Part shown: positions 43,425 through 51,717 of the stretch, one piece after another
Layout: the number at the start of each line of letters is the position of its first letter
Position numbering within the stretch: the first letter of the stretch is position 1
Origin: Pseudomonas sp. CCC3.1
GTDB taxonomy: Bacteria > Pseudomonadota > Gammaproteobacteria > Pseudomonadales > Pseudomonadaceae
Length of the DNA: 64,000 nt
Direction of reading: 5' to 3'
Assembly (NCBI RefSeq): GCF_034347405.1
Contig: NZ_CP133778.1
Location: forward strand, 5,492,501 to 5,556,500
Position numbers and translations under genes: made by a program
The notes under the pieces: generated by a model
The model's database searches: none
Told to the model about the DNA's origin: nothing
What the model saw: the letters and a program-made list of their open reading frames with translations, nothing else

Positions 43425-44051
43425 GGGTTAAATTCCTTTCTAACTTTGAGGCGCCACAGAGCACAGTGGCGCGGCTGCTTTGGGTTCCAGCGCTGAGTGA
43501 AACGGGTGCTCGTGTGGCTTGGGTAATGGGTTTGAAAATCCGTATGCAGCCTGTTCGGGTGATAAATGACTGTGTTGGGTGCAGGTTGGAACAGTGTTTT
43601 TTATTAGATAAGAGTCTTGGCTCATCAGTGTCAAGGCGGGATGTAGCAAATGTTAGTGTATTCGGCTTAATCAGAAAGTTCCTACTGGCAAGACGTTTAA
43701 TAGTGCTGCCTCAGGGGACGTTTAGACAGGGGGAGACGGACTTGAAGTTATAAAGTGCCGAGTGTGAGGGGGCGTGTTTTATGTGGCTGTGCTTGGGAAG
43801 TTTGGCGTGTAAGAGTGTGTGGGAAAATATGGCTGTTGATAAATATAGATTAATCCTACACATGTTTTTTATAGTTTCAGGGTGAACATTGAGACGAAAA
43901 AATAGGGAAGGCTAAGTCCTTCCTGCTAGGGGAGGGGGCTGGTGTTAGCAATTATTTCACACACAATCTGCATAATAACGTCGCGCGAGGCAGTCGGTTT
44001 TGCCCGCTTTGTGCTATTAGACCTAGCAAAATTTCTTGGATGATCCTGCCC
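43425..44051. other. Gene-poor AT-richer stretch
   Basis: About 620 bases with only short frames (up to 95 codons) that lack ribosome sites and recognisable motifs. Composition is visibly more AT-rich than both sides (for example around 43590-43700 and 43800-43870). No REP, IS end or RNA gene was recognised. It could be decayed foreign DNA plus the promoter for the downstream gene. Confidence 0.5.
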
Positions 44052-44981
44052 ATGGCTACAGACCCTCAGCTGACCCCTCCCGCGCGTCGACCTTCTCGCT
44101 TTGGCCGTTGGTATTACTGGCTATTGGTGCTGGCTGCGCTGCTCTATGGGCTGGCGTCAATCATGCACTGGGATGACCGTGGGGCACTGTGGGTGCTGGA
44201 GCAGTTTGAGAGCCCGATGGAGCAGAATGAAAGCGTGTGGTTGCCTGACTATACGGCGGTCATTGATGCCAAGCCGTTGCCGGGGATGGAGAAGGACGAA
44301 GCGTCGGATCTTGCCTACAACCCCTTGAGCAATACGTTGTTCTCCGTGATGGGCAAAAATCCGTTTCTGGTGGAGTTGACCCTCGACGGCGACGTGCTGC
44401 GCAAAATCCCGCTGGTGGGCTGGAGCAACCCGGAAGGTTTGACGGTGATGGAGAATGGCCTGCTGGCGATTGTCGATGAGCGCAAACACATGCTGAGCAT
44501 CATCAAAGTCGAGCCTGACACTAAAAGCCTGAACGTTGATGACTTCCCGAAGTACGACCTTGGGCCTTCCAAAAACCAGAACAAAGCCTTCGAAGCCATC
44601 GCCTGGGACCCGCGTCGCCAGCAGTTGTTGTTGGGTGAAGAGCGCCCACCGGCCATGTTTGTGTGGAAAAGCGATGGCAGCCAGGTGCTCATCGGGGACA
44701 AGCAAAAAGTGCCCAGCGATGAGCTCGATCTGCGTAATTTGTCGGGATTGAGCATGGACCCGCGCACCGGCCACACGCTGGTGCTGTCTGCGGACTCGCA
44801 CCTGCTGCTCGAACTCGATGAGCTGGGTGAGCAAGTCAGCTTCATGACCTTGCTTCGTGGGTTCAATGGTCTGAAAAACACCATTCCTCGGGCCGAAGGC
44901 GTGGCGATTGATAACAACGGCACCCTGTACATGGTGAGCGAGCCCAACTTGTTCTACCGTTTCGAGAAGAAGGCCAAGTAA
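44052..44981 (+). CDS. SdiA-regulated-domain (YjiK-like) protein
   Basis: 309 residues from ATG 44052; ATG 44040 is an alternative. A single N-terminal membrane helix (YYWLLVLAALLYGLASIM) is followed by a beta-propeller-like SdiA-regulated domain. Marks are EASDLAYNPLSNTLFSVMGK, PLVGWSNPEGLTVMENGLLA and RAEGVAIDNNGTLYMVSEPN. The cellular role is unknown, probably periplasmic or anchored. It forms a tandem pair with the next gene. Confidence 0.85.
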   Translation: MATDPQLTPPARRPSRFGRWYYWLLVLAALLYGLASIMHWDDRGALWVLEQFESPMEQNESVWLPDYTAVIDAKPLPGMEKDEASDLAYNPLSNTLFSVMGKNPFLVELTLDGDVLRKIPLVGWSNPEGLTVMENGLLAIVDERKHMLSIIKVEPDTKSLNVDDFPKYDLGPSKNQNKAFEAIAWDPRRQQLLLGEERPPAMFVWKSDGSQVLIGDKQKVPSDELDLRNLSGLSMDPRTGHTLVLSADSHLLLELDELGEQVSFMTLLRGFNGLKNTIPRAEGVAIDNNGTLYMVSEPNLFYRFEKKAK

Positions 44982-44995
44982 AGACAGGGCGGGGC

Positions 44996-45024
44996 CCTGT
45001 AGGAGCGCTGCCAGGCTCCCACAA
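44996..45024. repeat. Shortened REP-like hairpin
   Basis: CCCTGTAGGAGCGCTGCCAG followed by GCTCCCACA. The arms TGTAGGAGC and GCTCCCACA nearly pair around a CTGCCAG loop. It is a reduced REP between the two SdiA-regulated-domain genes. Confidence 0.6.
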
Positions 45025-45108
45025 GCAACATACCGTGCATCCAGAATTAAGCTTGAGTTCATGCAGTCGTGGTATTCCAACCGCCTGATTTGTTTAGAGC
45101 CCGAGCCA

Positions 45109-46017
45109 ATGCGCCGTGTTAATCGTTCTACCTTCCTTTTTATGAGCGTGTTGCTTGCGGCCTTGATCGCCGCAGGCTTCGCTGCGCAGCATTACCGTTT
45201 GTTCGAACGCACCTGGTTCAACCTCAGCCAGCTATGGCAGCCCGCGCACCCTGACAGCATCAATCTGGGTGAGTACCGCGCCGTGCTGCAAGGCCAGGCA
45301 ATCGATGGCCTTGAAGACAATGTTTCTGCGCTGACCTTCGACCCATTGCGCAAAACCCTGTTTACCGTGACTAACAAAAAAACCGAATTGGTCGAGTTGT
45401 CGCTCGATGGGCGGATCGTTCGGCGTATACCGTTGGTCGGGTTTGGTGATGCCGAGGCCATTGAGTTCATTGGCGAGAACACTTATGTGATCACCGATGA
45501 ATCTCAGCAGCGCTTGATCAAAGTGACGATCGATGACAACACCCGCGTACTGAATGCCGCCGATGCCGAGCAATTGACACTTGGGATCAACCCGCTGGGC
45601 AATAAGGGGTTTGAAGGCCTGGCCTACGACTCGGTTGGCAAGCGTTTGTTTGTGGCCAAAGAGCGTGATCCGATGCTGATATATGAGGTGCGCGGTTTTC
45701 CTCATGACAACCCGCGACAACCTTATGCCACTCACGTGGTGACCAACCCGAGGCGTGATGCGCGGTTGTTTGTACGTGACTTGTCGAGCTTGCAGTTTGA
45801 CGAACGCAGCGGGCACTTACTGGCGCTGTCGGATGAGTCGAAGTTGCTGCTGGAGCTGGATATAAACGGGCGCCCGATCAGCACGTTGTCGCTGAGAAAG
45901 GGCCGTCATGGTCTGGAAAAATCAGTGCCGCAAGCAGAAGGCGTCGCCATGGACGACGAGGGGACGGTGTATGTGGTGAGTGAGCCGAACCTGTTTTACG
46001 TGTTCAAGAAACCTTGA
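45109..46017 (+). CDS. SdiA-regulated-domain (YjiK-like) protein, second copy
   Basis: 302 residues from ATG 45109. N-terminal helix STFLFMSVLLAALIAAGFAA, then the same propeller marks as its neighbour (NVSALTFDPLRKTLFTVTNK, RIPLVGFGDAEAIEFIGENT, QAEGVAMDDEGTVYVVSEPN). A tandem duplication followed by divergence is the simplest reading. Twelve bases after the stop the sequence reaches the insertion element, which may have cut its downstream context. Confidence 0.85.
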   Translation: MRRVNRSTFLFMSVLLAALIAAGFAAQHYRLFERTWFNLSQLWQPAHPDSINLGEYRAVLQGQAIDGLEDNVSALTFDPLRKTLFTVTNKKTELVELSLDGRIVRRIPLVGFGDAEAIEFIGENTYVITDESQQRLIKVTIDDNTRVLNAADAEQLTLGINPLGNKGFEGLAYDSVGKRLFVAKERDPMLIYEVRGFPHDNPRQPYATHVVTNPRRDARLFVRDLSSLQFDERSGHLLALSDESKLLLELDINGRPISTLSLRKGRHGLEKSVPQAEGVAMDDEGTVYVVSEPNLFYVFKKP

Positions 46018-46113
46018 ATCAACACCGTGTAATTACATGGACTCGCCCAAGCCGAGGCGTCTGTGCGCCACGGTGGCATTCTATTAGAAGCCAACGACAG
46101 CGAGGGCGAGTCC

Positions 46114-47211
46114 ATGAAAAAGAATACGACGACCAATCAGTCCATGCCAACCGATGTTTCGAAATGCACCGTCATCGCCGTAGACCTGGCTAAAAGGGTC
46201 TTCCAGGTGGCTGGCCAGGATGCCTTTGGCCTAACGGTGTATGAGGAGCGCATCAATTCACGTGAGGCCTTTCATGCATTTCTTCGGAAATTGCCAACAA
46301 GCGTAACCGTGTTGGTGGAGACAGGTCCGGGGGCTCAGGCATGGGCGCAATTGCTGAAAACCCAAGGCAATCCTGTCCGGATATTGCCAGCCCAGCATGT
46401 CGCCAATCACCGCAGCGGACCCAAGAACGATCGCAACGATGCACTGGCTATCTTGCGCGCAGGGCGAGATATCAATATCTCGTCGGTACCGGTCAAGAGT
46501 GCTGCTGCCTTGGCCATGCAAGCTCTTCATCGTGTCCGGCAAGGTTACGTGCGCCGTCGCACAGCAATGAGTAATCAGATGCGCGGCCTGTTGCTAGAGC
46601 ATGGTCTTGCCATGGCGCAGGGCGAAGCAGCAATCAGCCAGGTTATCCCCCGGATTCTGGAGGATGCCAGCCAACCATTGCCTGACCTGTTACGCGAATT
46701 GATAGATGAGTTACTGGGCGAATGGAGTCAGTTGGGCGAGCGCATCAATGTACTGACCGGTCGACTGGAAACAGCGGCAAAAAATGACGAAACAGCCAAA
46801 CGGCTGATGACCGTACGCGGTATCGGCCCAATTATTTCTACAGCAGTGATCGCTAAACAAACCGAACCTGAGCGCTTTGCCAACGCGCGGCAGTTCGCTG
46901 CTTACTTCGGCTTGGTGCCCAAGCAGCACAGCAGCGGCGAGAAAGTCCGATTGGGCAAGATGAGCAAGCATGGCGATGCCTACTTGCGAAGCTTGGCGAT
47001 TCAGGGCGCTCACGCGGTGTTGAGACAGGTACGCACTGATTCAGAGGATCCAGATGACCGGCGCTTGCAACGCTGGGTCTCAAAGTTGGGTCGCAAAGAG
47101 GCGGCCGTTCGGTTAGCCAACCGAAACTTGCGCATCATCTGGGTGCTGTTACAAAACGACCAAACGTATCGCCGCCAAGTGAGCAACGGCCAAGAGGCAG
47201 CGATGAGTTAA
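46114..47211 (+). CDS. IS110-family transposase (DEDD recombinase)
   Basis: 365 residues from ATG 46114. The N-terminal RuvC-like DEDD domain has D24 (VIAVDLAKRVF), E69 (VLVETGPGAQ), and D106/D109 (GPKNDRNDALAI). The C-terminal domain (pfam Transposase_20) has TVRGIGPIISTAV and AYFGLVPKQHSSGEKVRLGK with the Ser of SSG. It appears intact. The family uses a structured RNA from the element end to choose its target; the 240-base tail after this gene is the candidate region. Confidence 0.93.
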   Translation: MKKNTTTNQSMPTDVSKCTVIAVDLAKRVFQVAGQDAFGLTVYEERINSREAFHAFLRKLPTSVTVLVETGPGAQAWAQLLKTQGNPVRILPAQHVANHRSGPKNDRNDALAILRAGRDINISSVPVKSAAALAMQALHRVRQGYVRRRTAMSNQMRGLLLEHGLAMAQGEAAISQVIPRILEDASQPLPDLLRELIDELLGEWSQLGERINVLTGRLETAAKNDETAKRLMTVRGIGPIISTAVIAKQTEPERFANARQFAAYFGLVPKQHSSGEKVRLGKMSKHGDAYLRSLAIQGAHAVLRQVRTDSEDPDDRRLQRWVSKLGRKEAAVRLANRNLRIIWVLLQNDQTYRRQVSNGQEAAMS

Positions 47212-47450
47212 GGATCTAAAGAGTTCTGCCACCGGGGTGTAAACCGCTCCAACCCATGCTTAAGAACATTGATCACAGGTCAGACCGTCGCGAATTTATG
47301 CCTGCGCTCCTACCGGCCCTTGAGGCCTAACTGTAATTGGCATATCGCGAGCTCATAAAATGTTGGCCAGAAGCCGATTATGGCTTCCCAAAATAGGCCT
47401 TATACATAGATGCAGCCGGGTATCAGTGGGAAAAAGCGGGTTGACAGTGG
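47212..47450 (+). ncRNA. Candidate target-guide (bridge/seek) RNA region of the IS
   Basis: This 239-base non-coding tail lies between the transposase stop and the right inverted repeat, while the left non-coding end is only about 65 bases. In IS1111-group elements the guide RNA has been described downstream of the transposase. No complete secondary structure was worked out by eye, so this is placement by family only. Confidence 0.4.
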
Positions 47451-47465
47451 GGGCGAGTCCATACA

Positions 47466-47529
47466 TAGGAGCGAGCTTGTCTCGCGATCTTTTGATCTTT
47501 AAAAGATCGCGAGGCAAGTTCGCTCCTAC
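47466..47529. repeat. REP interrupted at its left tip by the IS
   Basis: TAGGAGCGAGCTTGTCTCGC and its partner arm GAGGCAAGTTCGCTCCTAC. The leading TG is now 1.4 kb away across the insertion element. Confidence 0.88.
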
Positions 47530-47541
47530 CCGTTTTACGGG

Positions 47542-48213
47542 TTACTTGCTCAGGGTTTTCACGCCTTCAGGTGTGCCCAGCAATAGCAGGTCGGCCGGAC
47601 GGGCAGCGAACAAGCCGTTGGTCACGACACCGACGATGGCGTTGATTTGACGCTCCAGCTCCACCGGGTTGGTGATCTGCATGTTGAACACGTCGATGAT
47701 GATGTTGCCGTTATCAGTCACCACGCCTTCACGGTAGACCGGGTCGCCGCCCAGTTTGACCAACTCGCGGGCCACGTGGCTGCGGGCCATCGGGATCACT
47801 TCAACCGGCAGCGGGAACGCGCCCAGTACCGGCACCAGCTTGCTGGCGTCGGCGATGCAGATAAAGGTTTTAGCCACGGCCGCGACGATTTTTTCGCGGG
47901 TCAGGGCTGCGCCGCCGCCTTTGATCAAGTTCAGGTTCTCGTCGCTCTCATCGGCGCCGTCCACGTAGAACTCCAGGTCGCTGACAGTGTTCAGCTCATA
48001 CACCGGAATGCCGTGGCCTTTCAGGCGAGCGGCGGTGGCTTCGGAGCTGGCCACGGCGCCGTCGAATGCGCCCTTGTGCAAGGCCAGTGCGTCGATGAAG
48101 CAGTTGGCCGTGGAGCCGGTGCCGACCCCAACGATGCTCTTGTCATCCAGTTTTGGAAGGATGAAGTCGACAGCTGCCTGGGCAACGGCCTGTTTGAGTT
48201 GATCCTGGGTCAT
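47542..48213 (-). CDS. rpiA: RpiA ribose-5-phosphate isomerase A
   Basis: 223 residues. VGVGTGSTANCFIDAL forms the substrate loop, VDGADESDENLNLIKGGGAA holds the catalytic acid region, and KTFICIADASKLV is conserved. It interconverts ribose-5-phosphate and ribulose-5-phosphate in the pentose phosphate pathway. It is divergent from ilvA, as in other Pseudomonas. Confidence 0.96.
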   Translation of the reverse strand: MTQDQLKQAVAQAAVDFILPKLDDKSIVGVGTGSTANCFIDALALHKGAFDGAVASSEATAARLKGHGIPVYELNTVSDLEFYVDGADESDENLNLIKGGGAALTREKIVAAVAKTFICIADASKLVPVLGAFPLPVEVIPMARSHVARELVKLGGDPVYREGVVTDNGNIIIDVFNMQITNPVELERQINAIVGVVTNGLFAARPADLLLLGTPEGVKTLSK

Positions 48214-48346
48214 GCGGGCTCCGGGGCGGGAAGGGTAAACAGAAGGGCGTGGAGTATAACTAAAACCTTTGGATTCGTATGGTCGCCCGTGTAAACGCTG
48301 GGGTAGACTCCTTGGTCCCTGCCCACCCGCTCAGTGAAGTTTTCCG

Positions 48347-49861
48347 ATGCTCGAACAGTACGTTAAGAAGATCCTCACCTCGCGCGTTTATGACGTTGCC
48401 GTAGAAACCCCCTTGCAGACGGCCAATCAGTTGTCCCTGCGTCTGGGCAACCAGATTTTGCTCAAGCGCGAAGACTTGCAGCCGGTGTACTCGTTCAAGA
48501 TTCGTGGCGCTTATAACAAGCTCACGCAATTGAGTGACGCCGAGCGCGCATGCGGCGTAGTGACTGCATCGGCAGGCAACCATGCGCAGGGCCTGGCGCT
48601 GGCCGCCAAGGTATTGGGGGTTAAAGCCACCATCGTCATGCCTAAAACCACGCCCGAGATCAAGATTGAAGGCGTACGTTCGCGTGGCGGGATTGTGGTG
48701 CTGCACGGAGACTCCTTCCCGGAAGCCTTGGCTTACTCGCTGCAATTGGTCGAGCAAGAAGGCTACGTTTACGTCCACCCGTACGATGATCCGCACACCA
48801 TCGCCGGGCAGGGCACCGTGGCGATGGAAATTTTGCGCCAACACCCGGCACCCCTGGATGCGATTTTCGTGCCGGTGGGCGGTGGCGGATTGATTGCGGG
48901 TATTGCTGCGTACGTGAAGTACCTGCGACCAGACATCAAGATCATTGGCGTCGAGCCCGATGATTCCAACTGCCTGCAAGCCGCGATGGCAGCGGGCGAG
49001 CGCGTGGTCTTGCCGACCGTCGGGATCTTCGCCGATGGCGTGGCGGTGGCCCAGATTGGCCAGCACACGTTCGATATCTGCAAAGACTATGTCGATGAAG
49101 TGATCACCGTCAGCACCGATGAAATCTGTGCTGCCATCAAAGATATTTTCGACGACACCCGCTCGATCACTGAGCCTGCGGGCGCGCTGGGTGTGGCAGG
49201 GATCAAAAAATACGTCGAGCAACGTGGTGTGCGCGGCCAGACACTGGTTGCCATCGACTCGGGTGCCAACGTCAACTTCGACCGTTTGCGCCATGTGGCC
49301 GAGCGTGCCGAACTGGGTGAAGGCCGCGAAGCGATCATCGCGGTGACCATCCCGGAAGTGCCAGGCAGCTTCAAAGCGTTCTGCCAGGCGGTCGGCAAGC
49401 GCCAGATCACTGAGTTCAACTACCGCTACCACACGGGCAGCGAAGCCCACATCTTTGTCGGTGTGCAGACGCACCCCGAGAACGACCCGCGCAGTGCCTT
49501 GCTGGCCAGCCTGACTGAACAAGGCTTTCCGGTGGTCGACCTGACTGAAAACGAATTGGCCAAGCTGCACATCCGCCACATGGTCGGCGGGCACGCGGCC
49601 AAGGTCAGTGATGAGTTGCTGTTTCGCTTCGAATTTCCGGAGCGTCCGGGTGCGCTGTTTAACTTCCTCAACAAACTGGGCGGGCGCTGGAACATCTCGA
49701 TGTTCCATTACCGCAACCATGGCGCGGCAGATGGCCGTGTGATGGCGGGGCTGCAAGTGCCGGCTGACGAGCGTCATCTGGTGCCAGCGGCGCTGGCTGA
49801 AATCGGCTACCCGTATTGGGATGAAAGTGATAACCCGGCTTATCAACTGTTTCTTGGCTGA
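48347..49861 (+). CDS. ilvA: IlvA biosynthetic threonine ammonia-lyase
   Basis: 504 residues. PLP lysine K51 in YSFKIRGAYNK, glycine-rich phosphate loop (VPVGGGGLIAGIA), and two C-terminal ACT-like regulatory domains (about 325-500; EVPGSFKAFCQAVGKRQITE and ERPGALFNFLNKLGGRWNIS). It makes 2-oxobutyrate for isoleucine synthesis, and the ACT domains imply isoleucine feedback. Start ATG 48347. Confidence 0.96.
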   Translation: MLEQYVKKILTSRVYDVAVETPLQTANQLSLRLGNQILLKREDLQPVYSFKIRGAYNKLTQLSDAERACGVVTASAGNHAQGLALAAKVLGVKATIVMPKTTPEIKIEGVRSRGGIVVLHGDSFPEALAYSLQLVEQEGYVYVHPYDDPHTIAGQGTVAMEILRQHPAPLDAIFVPVGGGGLIAGIAAYVKYLRPDIKIIGVEPDDSNCLQAAMAAGERVVLPTVGIFADGVAVAQIGQHTFDICKDYVDEVITVSTDEICAAIKDIFDDTRSITEPAGALGVAGIKKYVEQRGVRGQTLVAIDSGANVNFDRLRHVAERAELGEGREAIIAVTIPEVPGSFKAFCQAVGKRQITEFNYRYHTGSEAHIFVGVQTHPENDPRSALLASLTEQGFPVVDLTENELAKLHIRHMVGGHAAKVSDELLFRFEFPERPGALFNFLNKLGGRWNISMFHYRNHGAADGRVMAGLQVPADERHLVPAALAEIGYPYWDESDNPAYQLFLG

Positions 49862-49901
49862 TAAACGCTACGCTGATTGAACGGCTCAAGAGATAAATCA
49901 A

Positions 49902-50330
49902 ATGGAAACGTTCACCGCGTTAAAACTGCTGCATGGTGTGTCGACACTGCTGCTGTTTATCAGCGCGCTTGTACTGTTGGTTGTGGTGATTCGCCGTCGG
50001 CGTGCCGGTGACGCCTTCCTGGCGGGTGGCCTGGTGCGCCGCCCGTGGGCGTTTCTCTGGGGGCTGATGGGCCTGTGCTTGCTGGCGCTGCCGGTGAGTG
50101 GCTGGTTTTTGGTGCACATGTCGGGTTGGCCGCTGAGCCAGCTGTGGTTGCTGGGCGGGAGCAGTCTGTACCTGCTGGGTGGCTTGAGCTGGTTGTGGCT
50201 GTTGGTGCGCCTCAACCGCCTGCGGCTGGGGCGAATGGCCAAATACCCGGGCTTTACCGTGGTGCTGGCGGCTTTTTGTGCGATTTGCTTTATCGCAATT
50301 GCGGCCATGATGGGCGCAAAACCGGTTTAA
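49902..50330 (+). CDS. Four-helix membrane protein (DUF2269-like)
   Basis: 142 residues and almost all hydrophobic: helices at about 8-30, 47-70, 80-103 and 118-138, with basic loops (VIRRRRAGDAF, RLNRLRLGRMAK). It resembles small Pseudomonas inner-membrane proteins of unknown role in the same rpiA-ilvA-rppH neighbourhood. No catalytic motif is visible. AGATAAATCA before ATG 49902 is a weak ribosome site. Confidence 0.72.
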   Translation: METFTALKLLHGVSTLLLFISALVLLVVVIRRRRAGDAFLAGGLVRRPWAFLWGLMGLCLLALPVSGWFLVHMSGWPLSQLWLLGGSSLYLLGGLSWLWLLVRLNRLRLGRMAKYPGFTVVLAAFCAICFIAIAAMMGAKPV

Positions 50331-50336
50331 CCAACC

Positions 50337-50408
50337 CCTGTAGGCGCGAACTTGCCTCGCGATCTTTTAAAAGATCAAAAGATCGCGAGGCAAGTTCGCT
50401 CCTACAGG
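50337..50408. repeat. REP palindrome (variant)
   Basis: CCTGTAGGCGCGAACTTGCC and its partner GGCAAGTTCGCTCCTACAGG. Two arm positions differ from the majority sequence, one not compensated. Confidence 0.88.
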
Positions 50409-50416
50409 ATTGGGGG

Positions 50417-51073
50417 TTAATCGCGCAGCGAAATCACTGGCCAGCCACGCTTCTGCGCTTCTGCGCGCAAGTTTTCATCCGGGTCGACGGCCACGGGGTG
50501 GGTCACTTGCTCCAGCAACGGCAAGTCGTTCATCGAATCGCTGTAGAAGTAGCTGCCTTTGAGGGTGTGGCCGTTTTCTGCCATCCAGCGGTTCAGGCGT
50601 GTCACTTTGCCTTCACGGAAGCACGGTACGTCGGCGCTGCGGCCGGTGTAACGGCCATCGACGATCTCGCATTCGGTGGCGATCAAATGTTCCACGCCCA
50701 GCTTGGCAGCAATCGGAGCGGTGATAAAACGGTTGGTCGCGGTGATGATCACCAGCGTATCGCCCGCAGCGCGGTGTTCGGCCAACAGTTTTAGCGCTTT
50801 TGGCAGCATCAGTTCGTCAATGCAGTCGCGCATGAATTCGCGGTGCCATTGATCGAGTTGAGCCATGTCATGGCGGCCAAAAATTTCCATGCTGAAATTA
50901 AGATAGGCGGCGTTATCCAGCTTGCCGGCCAGGTAATCCTGGTAAAACTCGTCGTTACGGGCCTTGTAGGCGTCACCGTCGAGAATGCCGCGTCGGCACA
51001 GGTAGTCGCCCCACGCGTGATCGCTGTCACCGCCCAAAAGGGTGTTATCCAAGTCGAATAAAGCCAGACGCAT
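50417..51073 (-). CDS. HAD subfamily IB phosphatase (SerB-like)
   Basis: 218 residues from ATG 51073. HAD motif I is LALFDLDNTLLGGD, motif II is VIITATNRF, and motif III/IV is the Lys of FREGKVTR with YFYSDSMNDLPLLE. It has the helical cap of IB enzymes. Relatives dephosphorylate phosphoserine, histidinol phosphate or similar; substrate not assigned. Upstream in-frame codons to 51109 lack HAD similarity. Confidence 0.87.
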   Translation of the reverse strand: MRLALFDLDNTLLGGDSDHAWGDYLCRRGILDGDAYKARNDEFYQDYLAGKLDNAAYLNFSMEIFGRHDMAQLDQWHREFMRDCIDELMLPKALKLLAEHRAAGDTLVIITATNRFITAPIAAKLGVEHLIATECEIVDGRYTGRSADVPCFREGKVTRLNRWMAENGHTLKGSYFYSDSMNDLPLLEQVTHPVAVDPDENLRAEAQKRGWPVISLRD

Positions 51074-51216
51074 TGAAGTTACTCGCTGAAATGTCAATTT
51101 GAAGGCCACAAGAATACGGTCTTTTCATAAGAGTGCACATAAGGCAGGAAGGCGCGTTGCTGCTTTCACAACCTTTGTGGAACAATGCGGCGACATGCGT
51201 TTGCGAGGTTGTTGCC

Positions 51217-51696
51217 GTGATCGACCCCGATGGTTTCCGTCCTAATGTCGGGATTATTCTGACAAATGACGCCGGACAGGTACTGTGGGCTCGCCGAATC
51301 AATCAAGACGCGTGGCAGTTTCCACAGGGCGGTATCAACCCTGACGAAACGCCAGAAGACGCCTTGTACCGCGAGCTGAACGAAGAAGTTGGCCTTGAAC
51401 GCGAAGATGTAGAAATACTCGCCTGCACGCGAGGCTGGTTGCGCTATCGTTTGCCGCAACGACTGGTCCGTACCCACAGCCAACCGCTGTGTATCGGTCA
51501 GAAGCAAAAGTGGTTTTTGCTGCGCCTGGTCTCGAATGAGCAGCGGGTGCGGATGGATTTAACCGGTAAACCGGAATTCGATGGCTGGCGCTGGGTCAGC
51601 TATTGGTATCCGTTGGGCCAGGTGGTGACATTCAAGCGCGAGGTCTACCGTCGCGCTCTCAAAGAGCTTGCCCCGCGCCTTTTAACGCGCGCCTGA
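51217..51696 (+). CDS. rppH: RppH RNA 5'-pyrophosphohydrolase
   Basis: 159 residues from GTG 51217 (IDPDGFRPNVGIILTN is the canonical RppH start). The Nudix box begins GGINPDETPEDALYREL and continues NEEVG. FKREVYRRAL near the end is typical. It removes pyrophosphate from triphosphorylated mRNA 5' ends to trigger decay. It lies 21 bases ahead of ptsP, as in many gammaproteobacteria. Confidence 0.95.
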   Translation: MIDPDGFRPNVGIILTNDAGQVLWARRINQDAWQFPQGGINPDETPEDALYRELNEEVGLEREDVEILACTRGWLRYRLPQRLVRTHSQPLCIGQKQKWFLLRLVSNEQRVRMDLTGKPEFDGWRWVSYWYPLGQVVTFKREVYRRALKELAPRLLTRA

Positions 51697-51717
51697 CACG
51701 GAGTTCGACCCCGAACC

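Larger units (their letters stand above)
46030..47465 (+). mobile_element. IS110 family, IS1111-group element inserted in a REP
   Basis: One transposase gene is bounded by 12-base inverted repeats ATGGACTCGCCC (46037-46048) and GGGCGAGTCCAT (47451-47462). IS1111 elements keep about 7 and 3 bases outside such subterminal repeats, which gives the boundaries used here. Joining the outer flanks (...CACCGTG and TAGGAGCGAGCTTG...) rebuilds TGTAGGAGCGAGC, the start of the local REP. An extra GGGCGAGTCCAT copy overlaps the transposase start. No target duplication is seen, as usual for this family. Confidence 0.78.

Noticed and set aside
43466..43753. Small frame in the AT-rich stretch as a gene
   Set aside because: No ribosome site, no motif, and it overlaps other equally weak frames on both strands.
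48260..49846. 528-codon minus-strand frame opposite ilvA
   Set aside because: Antisense to a complete IlvA with both ACT-like regions; no domain or ribosome site supports it.
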